Below, one piece after another: positions 1 to 6,760 of a stretch of DNA of 12,891 bases. Below the pieces are notes generated by a model that made no database searches, was not told the DNA's origin, and worked only from the letters and a program-made list of their open reading frames with translations. Source of the DNA: CAVVVS01 sp963751355 (GTDB lineage: Bacteria > Bacteroidota > Ignavibacteria > Ignavibacteriales > Ignavibacteriaceae); NCBI GenBank assembly GCA_963751355.1, contig CAVVVS010000019.1:1-12891 (forward strand). The letters are read 5' to 3'. The translations under genes were made by a program, and so were the position numbers. Numbering within the stretch: position 1 is the stretch's first letter; every line of letters starts with the position of its first letter.

Positions 1-196
1 GCACATTTTTTATTAAGAAATTCCCATTGAAATCTGAGGCTGCACCTAATTTAGTATTCAATAAAATAACATTTACACCAATCAGATTTTCTCCGTTGGA
101 ATCAACAATATGCCCACTGAAAGAACAATTGCTTTGAGAGTATGCCGAAACATACATAAGAATTAAAAGTGAGACTATGTTTATTAGATTTTTCAT
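1..196 (-). CDS. Carboxypeptidase-regulatory-like domain protein, 5' part only
   Basis: The ATG is at 196 and the frame runs off the left edge, giving 65 visible residues. Residues 1-21 look like a Sec signal peptide (MKNLINIVSL... ending AYSQ). The following 'FSGHIVDSNGENLIGVNV' and 'TKLGAASDFNGNF' are the hallmark of the carboxypeptidase-D regulatory-like beta-sandwich found at the N terminus of Bacteroidota outer-membrane TonB-linked receptors and of other exported proteins. The full protein could be a TonB-dependent receptor or a smaller surface protein; the visible part cannot decide. No Shine-Dalgarno is obvious. The start lies only about 10 bp from the core site at the left edge of repeat E1, so it is the cassette-proximal gene downstream of E1 in the direction of transcription. 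Confidence 0.8.
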   Translation of the reverse strand, partial: MKNLINIVSLLILMYVSAYSQSNCSFSGHIVDSNGENLIGVNVILLNTKLGAASDFNGNFLIKNV

Positions 197-211
197 ATTT
201 AGTTAACCACA

Positions 212-391
212 TAACGGCTAAAGGCTAACCCGCCGCCCGGAACAAACAGATTTGTTAGCACTTCTCTGCCGATAATTATTGATTTTGTTTCTTAGAAAGT
301 TACTGATATATAAAATGCCTAACGATTTCGTAAAACTTGTAAATCCAAAATTAGCCGCACCGATTAGGCGGTCGGGTTGAGCCGAATGTTA
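212..391 (-). repeat. attC-like element E1 (subfamily A)
   Basis: A 180 bp element runs from TAAC (212-215) to GTTA (388-391). The outer stem pairs GGCT 223-226 with AGCC 380-383, AACCCG 227-232 with CGGGTT 373-378, and CCGCC 233-237 with GGCGG 367-371. G379 and T372 are left extrahelical on the + strand 3' arm. The left core reads CCACATAAC and the right core GTTAGGTGG. Strand is given as that of the flanking genes; on that strand the element lies downstream of the protease gene. The internal sequence is close to E2, E3 and E5. That it is a repeat is certain; the attC role is inference. Confidence 0.85.
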
Positions 392-403
392 GGTGGTTTT
401 TAC

Positions 404-1381
404 TTAATCTTTATCCTTATCATCAAAATCGATATTTATGTTGCTGCCTACAATTGATGTATTTTGTTTTTTAAATGCTCTTGTACATAAATTTAATTGT
501 TCTAAAAAATTGTGTATATCATTTCCTAAATTATATTCATCTGAATCAGTTTTTATATGGCTTTCTAATGATTGAGCTGCTTCATCTCTATCAATGACAA
601 AGCTATGATCTTTATATGAATATACAAACCTATTTGCAACGGATTCTGCTGTTTCTTTCCCAGGAAATTTCTTTCCCTTTAGTAATCTTTGGGCATATTG
701 AACAGCTGATTCTGAAACTCTCTCAAAATATCCCAAAACACCAAGGTCAAGTTTATTTGTCAAATAGCTTGCAAACATTTCCGAGGAAGCAGGATATTTT
801 GTGCTAAGCAGTGCTAACCTTTCCAATGCACTACTTAAACCTAATGCGGGTAATCCCCCAAATTGTGGATCAATGGGCCCAAGTTCACTCATTGCTCCCA
901 TATGAATTTCATCCGCACCCAAAGAAATTAAAGTAGCAGCAGATTTGGCTTTCCTTGGTATAGAAACTACAAATGATTTTGAAAATTCTTTACAAGCCTT
1001 ACTTATTAAGTAAGCTGGTTCTATTCGCCCGCCAGGACTGTTAATTATAAGTAATAATTTATGGGATTTATTTTTGGGTATAGCATTGTAAAATCTATCA
1101 GCAGTATTTTCTTCAATGCTATCATATGGTTGATATAAAAAAAGGACTTCGCAATTATCTAAGTTGTAGTTGGAGATAATTTTATCAATATGCACAGATA
1201 AGTGCTTTTTTATTTTTGATAAACTTTCACTATTAATAACAAGATCAATAATATTTTTAAAATCAAAAAGATCATACGTCTTTGTTTTCGCTGAATTTTC
1301 TCCTGGATTCACAGTTTCTTTTGAGTCATTAGAAGACTCAACTTTTTTAGATCCACTATCTGATTTATTATCTTTTGTCAT
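404..1381 (-). CDS. SDH-family Clp-fold serine proteinase
   Basis: 325 aa. The central region matches the SDH_sah ('serine dehydrogenase proteinase') branch of the ClpP/SppA/crotonase fold. Residues 110-118 (LLLIINSPGG) form the oxyanion-type strand and turn. Ser147 in 'KAKSAATL' is the expected nucleophile, followed by 'GADEIHMG' and the family-typical 'SELGPIDPQ' at 165-173. A conserved-looking Tyr/His stretch occurs near 256-259 (YKDH). The first 35 residues are charged and low-complexity, with no signal peptide or membrane helix, so a cytoplasmic enzyme is likely. The start is well supported: AAAAGGAG lies about 9 nt upstream of the ATG. The gene fills one cassette-like unit between E1 and E2, with its stop 10-15 bp from the E1 core. 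Substrate and biological role are unknown. Confidence 0.85.
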   Translation of the reverse strand: MTKDNKSDSGSKKVESSNDSKETVNPGENSAKTKTYDLFDFKNIIDLVINSESLSKIKKHLSVHIDKIISNYNLDNCEVLFLYQPYDSIEENTADRFYNAIPKNKSHKLLLIINSPGGRIEPAYLISKACKEFSKSFVVSIPRKAKSAATLISLGADEIHMGAMSELGPIDPQFGGLPALGLSSALERLALLSTKYPASSEMFASYLTNKLDLGVLGYFERVSESAVQYAQRLLKGKKFPGKETAESVANRFVYSYKDHSFVIDRDEAAQSLESHIKTDSDEYNLGNDIHNFLEQLNLCTRAFKKQNTSIVGSNINIDFDDKDKD

Positions 1382-1410
1382 AAATAAATTCTCCTTTTAA
1401 TTTAACCACC

Positions 1411-1588
1411 TAACGCTAAAGGCTAACCCGCCGCCCGGAACAGACGGATAAGTTAGCACTGAACTGCCGATAATATTTAATTTTGTTTCTTAGAAAGTTA
1501 ATGTTATATAAAATGCCAAACGCTTTTGAGATTTTGAAAATACAAAATTAACCGCACCGATTAGGCGGTCGGGTTGAGCCGAATGTTA
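1411..1588 (-). repeat. attC-like element E2 (subfamily A)
   Basis: A 178 bp element. Stem: GGCT 1421-1424 with AGCC 1577-1580, AACCCG 1425-1430 with CGGGTT 1570-1575, CCGCC 1431-1435 with GGCGG 1564-1568. G1576 and T1569 are extrahelical. The left core is CCACCTAAC and the right core is GTTATACCC. The flanks do not match each other but match the far ends of the two neighbouring units, which argues against a transposon with target duplications. Confidence 0.85.
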
Positions 1589-1609
1589 TACCCCTTTTTT
1601 GATCACCTT

Positions 1610-1843
1610 TTATTTATCATAATCTTCCGGTGCAACATTAGCAACTTTTTTCAATGCCTTTTTGAATTTTGCTTTATTTGCACTATTAGCTCTGGCCTTT
1701 ATATAATCTTCTGTTTTTAACGCCGATATTTTCTCTGCTAATGCTGACGAAACTAATTGATTTATTGATGTATTCTCTTTCTTTGCCAATGCTCTTGCTT
1801 CTTTATGTAATGAATCCGGTAATCTTAAACTTATTGTGCTCAT
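1610..1843 (-). CDS. Ribbon-helix-helix antitoxin of a PIN toxin-antitoxin pair
   Basis: 77 aa. The N-terminal 'TISLRLPDSLHKEARALA' is a ribbon-helix-helix (CopG/HicB-like) DNA-binding segment: a short beta strand, then two helices through about residue 45. The lysine- and alanine-rich C terminus would wrap the toxin. It is the second gene of the pair, with its ATG overlapping the toxin stop by four bases (1840-1843), so the two are translationally coupled. Toxin-first order is less common than antitoxin-first but known for COG1569 PIN modules. By analogy with RHH antitoxins it should repress the operon through the palindrome at 2272-2289. The stop is 21 bp from the E2 core. Confidence 0.85.
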   Translation of the reverse strand: MSTISLRLPDSLHKEARALAKKENTSINQLVSSALAEKISALKTEDYIKARANSANKAKFKKALKKVANVAPEDYDK

Positions 1844-2268
1844 GTCTTTTCTCCTATCCTTTTCAAAAACTCTTTCGGTGTCATTGTCTTTATATTAAAT
1901 TTATCTATTCCGATAAAATCTCTCTTATTAAATGTAATGATAAAATCACTTTCTGATTCTACAGCTAATTCTAAAAACATATCATCTTTTGGATCATGTA
2001 AATATGGTCTCCATAAATAAAATATTTTTCTTTCTTCTGCTATAAAACAGATGTAATCTAAAATCGCATCAATATCAACTTTACTTAGTTTTATTTTTGT
2101 TTTATTTCTCTTGATTGCGTCTTCATATTCAAGGATTACTGGTACTGATATAAAGACTTTAAATCTTTCATCATCTATTGTTGATAATAATTTAAATGAA
2201 AATCCATTCCTTGATTTAAGAGCAGAGACAATTACATTTGTATCGATTACGATTTTGTATTTTTTCAT
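1840..2268 (-). CDS. PIN-domain ribonuclease toxin (COG1569-like)
   Basis: 142 aa, a full-length single PIN domain. Candidate metal-binding acidic residues are D9 in 'VIDTNVIVSAL', E47 in 'PVILEYE', D95/D96 in 'HDPKDDMFLELA', and D108/D117 in 'SDFIITFNKRDF'. This is the layout of the 'putative toxin-antitoxin system toxin component, PIN family'. Such toxins are Mg-dependent endoribonucleases that cleave RNA when freed from their antitoxin. The ATG at 2268 has no Shine-Dalgarno and begins four bases after a palindrome containing the likely -10 box, so the transcript may be nearly leaderless. TA pairs are typical passengers of large chromosomal integrons, where they are thought to stabilise the array. 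Confidence 0.88.
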   Translation of the reverse strand: MKKYKIVIDTNVIVSALKSRNGFSFKLLSTIDDERFKVFISVPVILEYEDAIKRNKTKIKLSKVDIDAILDYICFIAEERKIFYLWRPYLHDPKDDMFLELAVESESDFIITFNKRDFIGIDKFNIKTMTPKEFLKRIGEKT

Positions 2269-2271
2269 ATT

Positions 2272-2289
2272 GGTATTATATATAATACC
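2272..2289 (-). promoter_or_regulatory. Perfect 18-bp palindromic operator of the TA operon
   Basis: GGTATTATATATAATACC is a perfect inverted repeat ending 4 bp before the toxin start codon and covering the predicted -10 box. RHH antitoxins bind palindromes over their own promoters, so this is a good candidate autoregulatory operator. Binding itself is inferred. Confidence 0.6.
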
Positions 2290-2303
2290 TTATTAAAATG
2301 CAA
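2275..2303 (-). promoter_or_regulatory. Promoter of the toxin-antitoxin operon
   Basis: On the minus strand TTGCAT (2303-2298) is followed after exactly 17 bp by TATAAT (2280-2275), a strong sigma70-type pair. The expected start of transcription falls within a few bases of the toxin ATG at 2268, implying a very short or absent leader. This is one of two clear unit-internal promoters seen in the window. Confidence 0.55.
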
Positions 2304-2336
2304 CTAGTTCCATTGTGTTTTTTCGCTTTGTGGGTA

Positions 2337-2516
2337 TAACGGCTAAAGGCTAACCCGTCCGCCCAGCACAAACGGATTTGTTAGCACTTCTATGCCGATA
2401 ATTTTTAATTTTGTTTCTTAGAAAGTTACTGACATATAAAATGTTAAACGATTTTGAAGTATTAAAAATATAAAATTAGCCGCACCGAAAAGGCGGTCGG
2501 GTTGAGCCGAATGTTA
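2337..2516 (-). repeat. attC-like element E3 (subfamily A)
   Basis: A 180 bp element. GGCT 2348-2351 pairs with AGCC 2505-2508, and AACCCG 2352-2357 with CGGGTT 2498-2503, leaving G2504 extrahelical. In this copy the 5' arm has an additional T2358 facing T2497, so the second bulge becomes a T-T mismatch. The left core is GGGTATAAC and the right core GTTAGGCGA. Confidence 0.85.
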
Positions 2517-2599
2517 GGCGATGCTTTTTGTGATTAGGAGTTTTCTTAATAAAAACATGTTCCCTTTTGTTTACTTTTTGGGACTTCAAAAGTTATTTC

Positions 2600-3256
2600 T
2601 CATTTTAGTATTACTCCCCACTCTACTGAATTATAACCTTTCCTAATTGCTTTCTCTATTTTCGGTGTTTTAATTTTTACGTTTTTATTATTTAGACCTT
2701 TTATTACATAATTCAATCTGAATACATGTGCGGGTTTACTTGAATAATTAAGTACTGTCATTCTTTCCATTGTTGATGTATATTGTGGATATATTTCATA
2801 ATATTTATAGTCATTCAACCTTGGAATCCAATATTGTATAAAATCATTTATTTCATTTTCTTTATAATTTGATTGTGAAAGATTAGATGAAAAGAAATTT
2901 TTAAGACTATCTTTGTTAATTATCCACCCATATTCATTTTGTGTTAAATCTGGTGTCTTACATTCATAGAATAAATAATCATATTCATTGTTAATTTTTC
3001 CATCCTTTAACACGGTAATATCCCATCCATTTTTATATTGTGGAGTTGATCTTGTCACTTCTCCGCCGGCTGGGAAGTTAATTTTTACTTTTAATTGTAT
3101 TTTTTCGTTTGGATAGATATAAATATTCGGTTTATAATGTACTATATAACCTGTGGAATCTTTTTGTTGTGGTTCTGTTGGATTACTATTTTTACATCCG
3201 TAATTTGACAATAATACTATCAATAAAATTAATAGTAATGATATAAGATATTTCAT
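2600..3256 (-). CDS. Conserved lipoprotein of unknown function
   Basis: 218 aa from the ATG at 3256. A longer reading from 3277 adds MRKKSKT, but that ATG lies inside the GTTATGCG core site of E4, so the inner start is preferred; neither has a clear Shine-Dalgarno. The signal peptide (MKYLISLLLILLIVLLSNYG) runs to a cysteine with a weak lipobox, followed by 'NPTEP', a linker common in Ignavibacteria lipoproteins. The mature part opens with 'KPNIYIYPNEKIQLKVKI' and carries 'GWDI', 'YDYLFYE', 'DFIQYWIPRLNDY' and a closing 'VEWGVILK'. I know this combination only as an uncharacterised family. A membrane-anchored periplasmic or surface protein is the supportable call. It occupies one cassette-like unit by itself. 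Confidence 0.75.
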   Translation of the reverse strand: MKYLISLLLILLIVLLSNYGCKNSNPTEPQQKDSTGYIVHYKPNIYIYPNEKIQLKVKINFPAGGEVTRSTPQYKNGWDITVLKDGKINNEYDYLFYECKTPDLTQNEYGWIINKDSLKNFFSSNLSQSNYKENEINDFIQYWIPRLNDYKYYEIYPQYTSTMERMTVLNYSSKPAHVFRLNYVIKGLNNKNVKIKTPKIEKAIRKGYNSVEWGVILK

Positions 3257-3276
3257 AGTTTTACTTTTTTTTCGCA

Positions 3277-3496
3277 TAACGGCGTGGCTGCTAAGCCGCA
3301 GCCCAAAACTACAATGCCGCTTAAAAAGTTAATAACAAAGATTTAGCAAACCGCATGTAAATTTTCGCGTACACACGGTTTGCAAGTTTATTAAATAGAA
3401 CAACTACGTTGAACAAGTTAGCTGAAACGGAACTACCAACATTAAAATTTGTAAATCGTCGAATGCGAAAAGACTGTCGGCTTGAGCAGCTTGTTA
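3277..3496 (-). repeat. attC-like element E4 (subfamily B)
   Basis: A 220 bp element. GCTGCT 3287-3292 pairs with AGCAGC 3485-3490, AAGCCG 3293-3298 with CGGCTT 3478-3483, and CAG 3299-3301 with CTG 3474-3476. G3484 and T3477 are extrahelical at the same relative places as in subfamily A. An internal hairpin joins GCAAACCG 3346-3353 and CGGTTTGC 3376-3383. The left core is TCGCATAAC and the right core GTTATGTGC. Confidence 0.85.
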
Positions 3497-3514
3497 TGTG
3501 CGATTTAGATTTTG

Positions 3515-4102
3515 TTATTTGAAAAATATTAATTTTATAATCCAAGCTATTAAACCTAAAATACCAATTATAATCCCAAAGTTCCCAACCAACGCACCAG
3601 CACCAAATACAATATCTCTAATTCGTTCTCTTGTTCTTTGAGTAGAAATAACAGGAGCTACAAATATTAAACTAATTATAAATCCAGCAATGGCACCATA
3701 AAGAAAAAAGCTGAAAAAACTTTTACTAAAAACTAAACTCCAAATACCGATTGCTAATGCGTAATATGTAATTAGACGTAAAGAAACAAAAACTGCTGTC
3801 ATTATAGCTTGACTGCTATGAATGAGTTCGCCAAGGGCATTTATTTTTTCTCCTAATTCTTTCATTACCATAGGGTCGTTAGTATTTAATCCTTGTTCTT
3901 CAGCTTCAAAAATAATTTTATCAGCCGAATTGGCTCTGACTTGAAGACTTTCTAAAAAGAAAACATCAGTATCTTTTACATCGCTTAAATTTTCCAGATA
4001 AAATAACTGACAAGCTTTATACTTCCCATTTGTAGCATTCAGTCGGGAATAAAGGTCCGCTTTTATATATTGACCTTTATTAATTTTTTCATTTCTGTTC
4101 AT
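3515..4102 (-). CDS. Three-helix membrane protein of unknown function
   Basis: 195 aa. The first 100 residues are soluble and partly helical and charged (for example 'ANSADKIIFEAEEQGLNTNDP'). Three hydrophobic segments follow at about 104-125, 129-152 and 165-192, ending in 'WIIKLIFFK'. No family is recognised. The start is supported by AAGGA about 9 nt before the ATG. It sits alone in a unit bounded by GTTATGTGC (3493-3501) and GCACATAAC (4198-4206). A soluble sensor-like region joined to a membrane bundle would suit a membrane-acting defence or stress effector, but nothing in the sequence proves that. Confidence 0.75.
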   Translation of the reverse strand: MNRNEKINKGQYIKADLYSRLNATNGKYKACQLFYLENLSDVKDTDVFFLESLQVRANSADKIIFEAEEQGLNTNDPMVMKELGEKINALGELIHSSQAIMTAVFVSLRLITYYALAIGIWSLVFSKSFFSFFLYGAIAGFIISLIFVAPVISTQRTRERIRDIVFGAGALVGNFGIIIGILGLIAWIIKLIFFK

Positions 4103-4422
4103 AACATAAATTCCTTAAATAATCTGCAGAACTTGTGTAATGAGTAGTTTTTAATTAGGCAAGAATATTTTTATAACTCTTTATCTAATTTGATTAAGCA
4201 CATAACTATTACTTATACCGCACTGGTTAATTAGTTAATTTGCATAACACAAAACATAACATATTATCAATATTAGTTTTTATCTTTGCAGGATCCCTAA
4301 GCCGGATTGGATCGGCAAAAGAATTTAAAGCGCAATTGCTATTTATCCAGTGGTAGGTCTGAGTTATCCACATTTCTGCTCCAAAAGCAAAACCCCGGCT
4401 GTTAACCGGGGCTTTTTAAGGA
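4103..4422. other. Intergenic region with lone cassette core and possible decayed element
   Basis: No ORF of note. It holds the core GCACATAAC (4198-4206), which closes the membrane-protein unit, then two further CATAAC copies (4243-4248, 4255-4260). A weak partner GTTATCC begins at 4363, and CACTGG (about 4217-4222) can pair with CCAGTG (4347-4352). From TAAC at 4203 to GTTA at 4366 is 164 bp, near the size of the complete elements, so this may be a decayed element or an attachment site. The conserved element body is not recognisable here. The M1 gene terminator occupies 4393-4417. Confidence 0.4.
4393..4417 (-). terminator. Bidirectional Rho-independent terminator after the M1 peptidase gene
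   Basis: CCCCGG (4393-4398) and CCGGGG (4406-4411) form a GC-rich stem around a 7-nt loop. It has TTTT-rich sequence on the minus-strand exit side and CTTTTT on the + side. It lies 5 bp beyond the stop codon of the metallopeptidase gene and should also insulate the array from read-through in either direction. Confidence 0.8.
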
Positions 4423-6330
4423 TCAGAGTGTTACGGAATTATTATCCCGTTTTGTATCAGGAATCTCGGGGGAGCCGAGCCGGACTTCTTTTAATTTCTT
4501 ATTAGATTTTAATTTAACATTTAATGAGTTTTTATCTTTCCACTCGCGGATGGATTTTTTAACCACCTGGTTTGTGCCGTCATCAAAAATAAAATTTAAC
4601 TCAATTCTTGTCGGTATATTTCCCAGCTTTTCAACATCCCCGCTTATATCATTCCCGTTTTGCTTTACGTTTTTTAAAGCAAGATCGGGATAGCCGTATT
4701 CAAACCACCACGGTTTCCAGAACCAGGATAAATCCTCGCCGGCAGCATCGTTTATAGTATTAAAAAAATCGTAAGAGATAGGATGTTTTCCGTTCCATCT
4801 TTTCATATACTCGAGCATTGCCTTTTTAAAAGTATCTCTTCCCAATAATTCCATCAATTCATAGTATGCTGAAGCAGGTTTGTTATAAAATGCAAGCCTG
4901 TCGTAATTTCCTTTGTAAGAAAATGATGGTGTTATCATCGGCATTTCTGTTTCGTTCCCGGCGTCCGTTTCGTAACCTCTAACTTCGTTAGCTTTGTATC
5001 CTTTGCCTCCGGGATAATTTTCAACTGTTTCTGTCAGGTAGAATGATGCCCAGCCTTCATCCATCCACGCGTACTTTCTCTCGTTAGTACCCATGAAGAA
5101 CGGGAATAGCGTGTGTGTAATTTCGTGGAAAACCAATCCAAGTGTCCTTGCCGCTTCTTTCGGTGCTCCATCATTTGCCATCATCGGTGTTTCCATTCCG
5201 CCGCCGCCGCCTTTGTTGCAGAAAGATGTTGTGTGAGGATATGGATAAGGATATCCCGGCAATTCGTGCGATAGATAATCAATTGTCATTCTGGCATAAA
5301 TAGCAGCATTATCCCAGTTAACTGTGCTGTCTTCGTAAACAGCGTTTGTTAAAACTCTTCTTCCTGAATTATCAACCTGCACGCTTGCGGCGTCCCATAC
5401 GTAGCTGTCGCTTACACAAAAGGAAACATCGGTTACGTTATCAGCTTTGAACTTCCAGGTGTTTTTAGGATTGTTCACTGTTACTTTGCCGTCCTTAAAA
5501 TCCTGCGCGCTGATAATATTTACTTTTTCATCAGACTGTTTTGCCTGCGCGATTTTATCAATTACAGATTTCTGAAAAACTTCTGAAGAATTCTGCAGTT
5601 CGCCTGTTGCCCATGCAACCATATTTCCGGGCATTGTTATTTCAAAATCGTAATTGGAAAAGTCATTGTAGAACTCAACAAATCCTGTGTAATCAATAGT
5701 ATCCCATCCGTCGATATCATCATAAACACTCATTTGGGGGTACCAGTATGCGATAAACATATCGTTGTCGCGGAAATTTCCCATCCTGATAGTAACAATT
5801 TTCGGAATGTGAATTTGCCAGTCTATTTTAAGATCAATTTTACTTTTTGGGGGAAGGGGAGTTCTTAACTTAACAAACATATTTGTACCGGAAATAAATG
5901 CGCTGTCCCTTCTGCTGCCTACCTCTAAAGTATCACCGCCTACTACCAGTAATTTTATGTCGGTTCCATCAGTTAGTTCGACTGTACCTATGTTGAATTC
6001 TCTTACTCCGCCTTTTTTCAGAAAGTCCTGGTATAATCTTATAACAAGTCTGTCTAAGGTATCGGGACTTTCATTGTGGTACGTAATTGTTTCCGAACCG
6101 ACAAGCGCGCTGCTGTCGGGCAGAAGTTCCGCTTTTATTTTATAGTCGGAATGATTTTGCCAGTAATTTTGGCCGGGCATTCCGTTTGCCGATCTTACAC
6201 CGGCATCAATTGTCTTTTGAATGTTTAACGGAACGTATAATCCTGTTCCCTGGGCTAAAAGTCCGCAGGTAAAAACAAACAGGAAAATAACCGCGGAATA
6301 AACCAGCCGGGTAGTAAATTGTTTTTTCAT
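4423..6330 (-). CDS. M1-family zinc metallopeptidase, exported
   Basis: 635 aa. A signal peptide covers about residues 1-27 (hydrophobic YSAVIFLFVF core, ending LLAQ). An aminopeptidase-N-like N-terminal beta domain covers about 60-300. The catalytic signature HEITH is at 402-406, followed after exactly 18 residues by E425 in 'WMDEGWASF', giving the HExxH-x18-E zinc site of M1 gluzincins with E403 as general base. 'GGGGGMETPM' at 374-383 stands where M1 enzymes have GxMEN. Y482 in 'AFYNKPA' may be the transition-state tyrosine. It should cleave peptides in the periplasm or outside the cell. It has its own promoter and terminator, is visibly more GC-rich than the flanking units, and lacks element copies immediately around it on the 3' side, so it looks like resident chromosome rather than a cassette. 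Confidence 0.92.
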   Translation of the reverse strand: MKKQFTTRLVYSAVIFLFVFTCGLLAQGTGLYVPLNIQKTIDAGVRSANGMPGQNYWQNHSDYKIKAELLPDSSALVGSETITYHNESPDTLDRLVIRLYQDFLKKGGVREFNIGTVELTDGTDIKLLVVGGDTLEVGSRRDSAFISGTNMFVKLRTPLPPKSKIDLKIDWQIHIPKIVTIRMGNFRDNDMFIAYWYPQMSVYDDIDGWDTIDYTGFVEFYNDFSNYDFEITMPGNMVAWATGELQNSSEVFQKSVIDKIAQAKQSDEKVNIISAQDFKDGKVTVNNPKNTWKFKADNVTDVSFCVSDSYVWDAASVQVDNSGRRVLTNAVYEDSTVNWDNAAIYARMTIDYLSHELPGYPYPYPHTTSFCNKGGGGGMETPMMANDGAPKEAARTLGLVFHEITHTLFPFFMGTNERKYAWMDEGWASFYLTETVENYPGGKGYKANEVRGYETDAGNETEMPMITPSFSYKGNYDRLAFYNKPASAYYELMELLGRDTFKKAMLEYMKRWNGKHPISYDFFNTINDAAGEDLSWFWKPWWFEYGYPDLALKNVKQNGNDISGDVEKLGNIPTRIELNFIFDDGTNQVVKKSIREWKDKNSLNVKLKSNKKLKEVRLGSPEIPDTKRDNNSVTL

Positions 6331-6409
6331 ATTGCAACCATTTTAGTTAGTTGAAAAAAGTTTTAGGGGAATTTCTGAATTGAATTAATTTTCTCCGCCC
6401 CAATAAATG

Positions 6410-6438
6410 AACATAGCTAGAAAATTAAATTTTGGCAA
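6410..6438 (-). promoter_or_regulatory. Promoter of the M1 metallopeptidase gene
   Basis: On the minus strand TTGCCA (6438-6433) is followed after 17 bp by TATGTT (6415-6410). This also partly fits the Bacteroidota-type pattern of TTG near -33 and TAnnTTTG near -7. It would give a 5' leader of about 70 nt before the ATG at 6330. The region lies between E5 and the gene. Confidence 0.45.
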
Positions 6439-6523
6439 GAGTTTTATGATGAATGAATGTTTGAAGCAATGGGGATGTGCTTTTCAATTACATTAAAGGA
6501 AAATCATTATACTTGGCAGGACA

Positions 6524-6702
6524 TAACGGCTAAAGGCTAACCCGCCGCCCAGCACAAACGGATTTGTTAGCACTGAACTGCCGATAATTTTATTTTTGTT
6601 TTTTAGAAAGTTACTGTTATAAAAAATGATTAACGATTTTGTAAAACTTGTAAATTTAAAATTAGCCACACCGATTAGGCGGTCGGGTTGAGCCGAATGT
6701 TA
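6524..6702 (-). repeat. attC-like element E5 (subfamily A)
   Basis: A 179 bp element. GGCT 6535-6538 pairs with AGCC 6691-6694, AACCCG 6539-6544 with CGGGTT 6684-6689, and CCGCC 6545-6549 with GGCGG 6678-6682. G6690 and T6683 are extrahelical. The right core is GTTAGGCTA. The left core GGACATAAC has no clear partner on the far side of the M1 gene, so this copy ends the second array segment. Confidence 0.85.
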
Positions 6703-6760
6703 GGCTATATTCTGCATATTGTTTTATTTTCAAAAAGTAGAATATAGTTTTAATGAATAT

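Larger units (their letters stand above)
212..4206 (-). mobile_element. Gene-cassette array segment 1 (integron-like, E1 to half-site)
   Basis: Four attC-like elements (E1-E4) and a lone core site at 4198-4206 delimit four consecutive units: serine protease, toxin-antitoxin pair, lipoprotein, and membrane protein. In each unit the left and right ends are complementary: 11 bp for the protease, 9 bp for the TA pair, 8 of 9 for the lipoprotein, and 9 bp for the membrane protein. All genes point the same way. The architecture matches an integron cassette array, but no integrase gene is visible and the elements are longer than classical attC sites. Confidence 0.65.

Noticed and set aside
212..2516. 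The repeats as MITEs or other transposon ends with target-site duplication
   Set aside because: Flanks of single elements do not form direct duplications and may be unrelated (E2, E3), while flanks across the intervening gene are complementary; that is the opposite of what transposon insertion leaves.
3321..3545. Minus-strand ORF of 74 codons overlapping E4 and the end of the membrane-protein gene
   Set aside because: It is made from the internal sequence of a structured repeat and overlaps a real gene end; there is no ribosome binding site or protein-like pattern.
4203..4260. attI site based on three CATAAC copies
   Set aside because: No integrase gene lies next to it and the spacing has no match to known attI sites that can be shown by eye; kept only as one of several options for the half-site.
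6705..6747. Inverted repeat CTATATTCT/AGAATATAG as a cassette border or operator
   Set aside because: It occurs once, lies outside the element, and is AT-rich; a 3' mRNA hairpin or chance is sufficient explanation.
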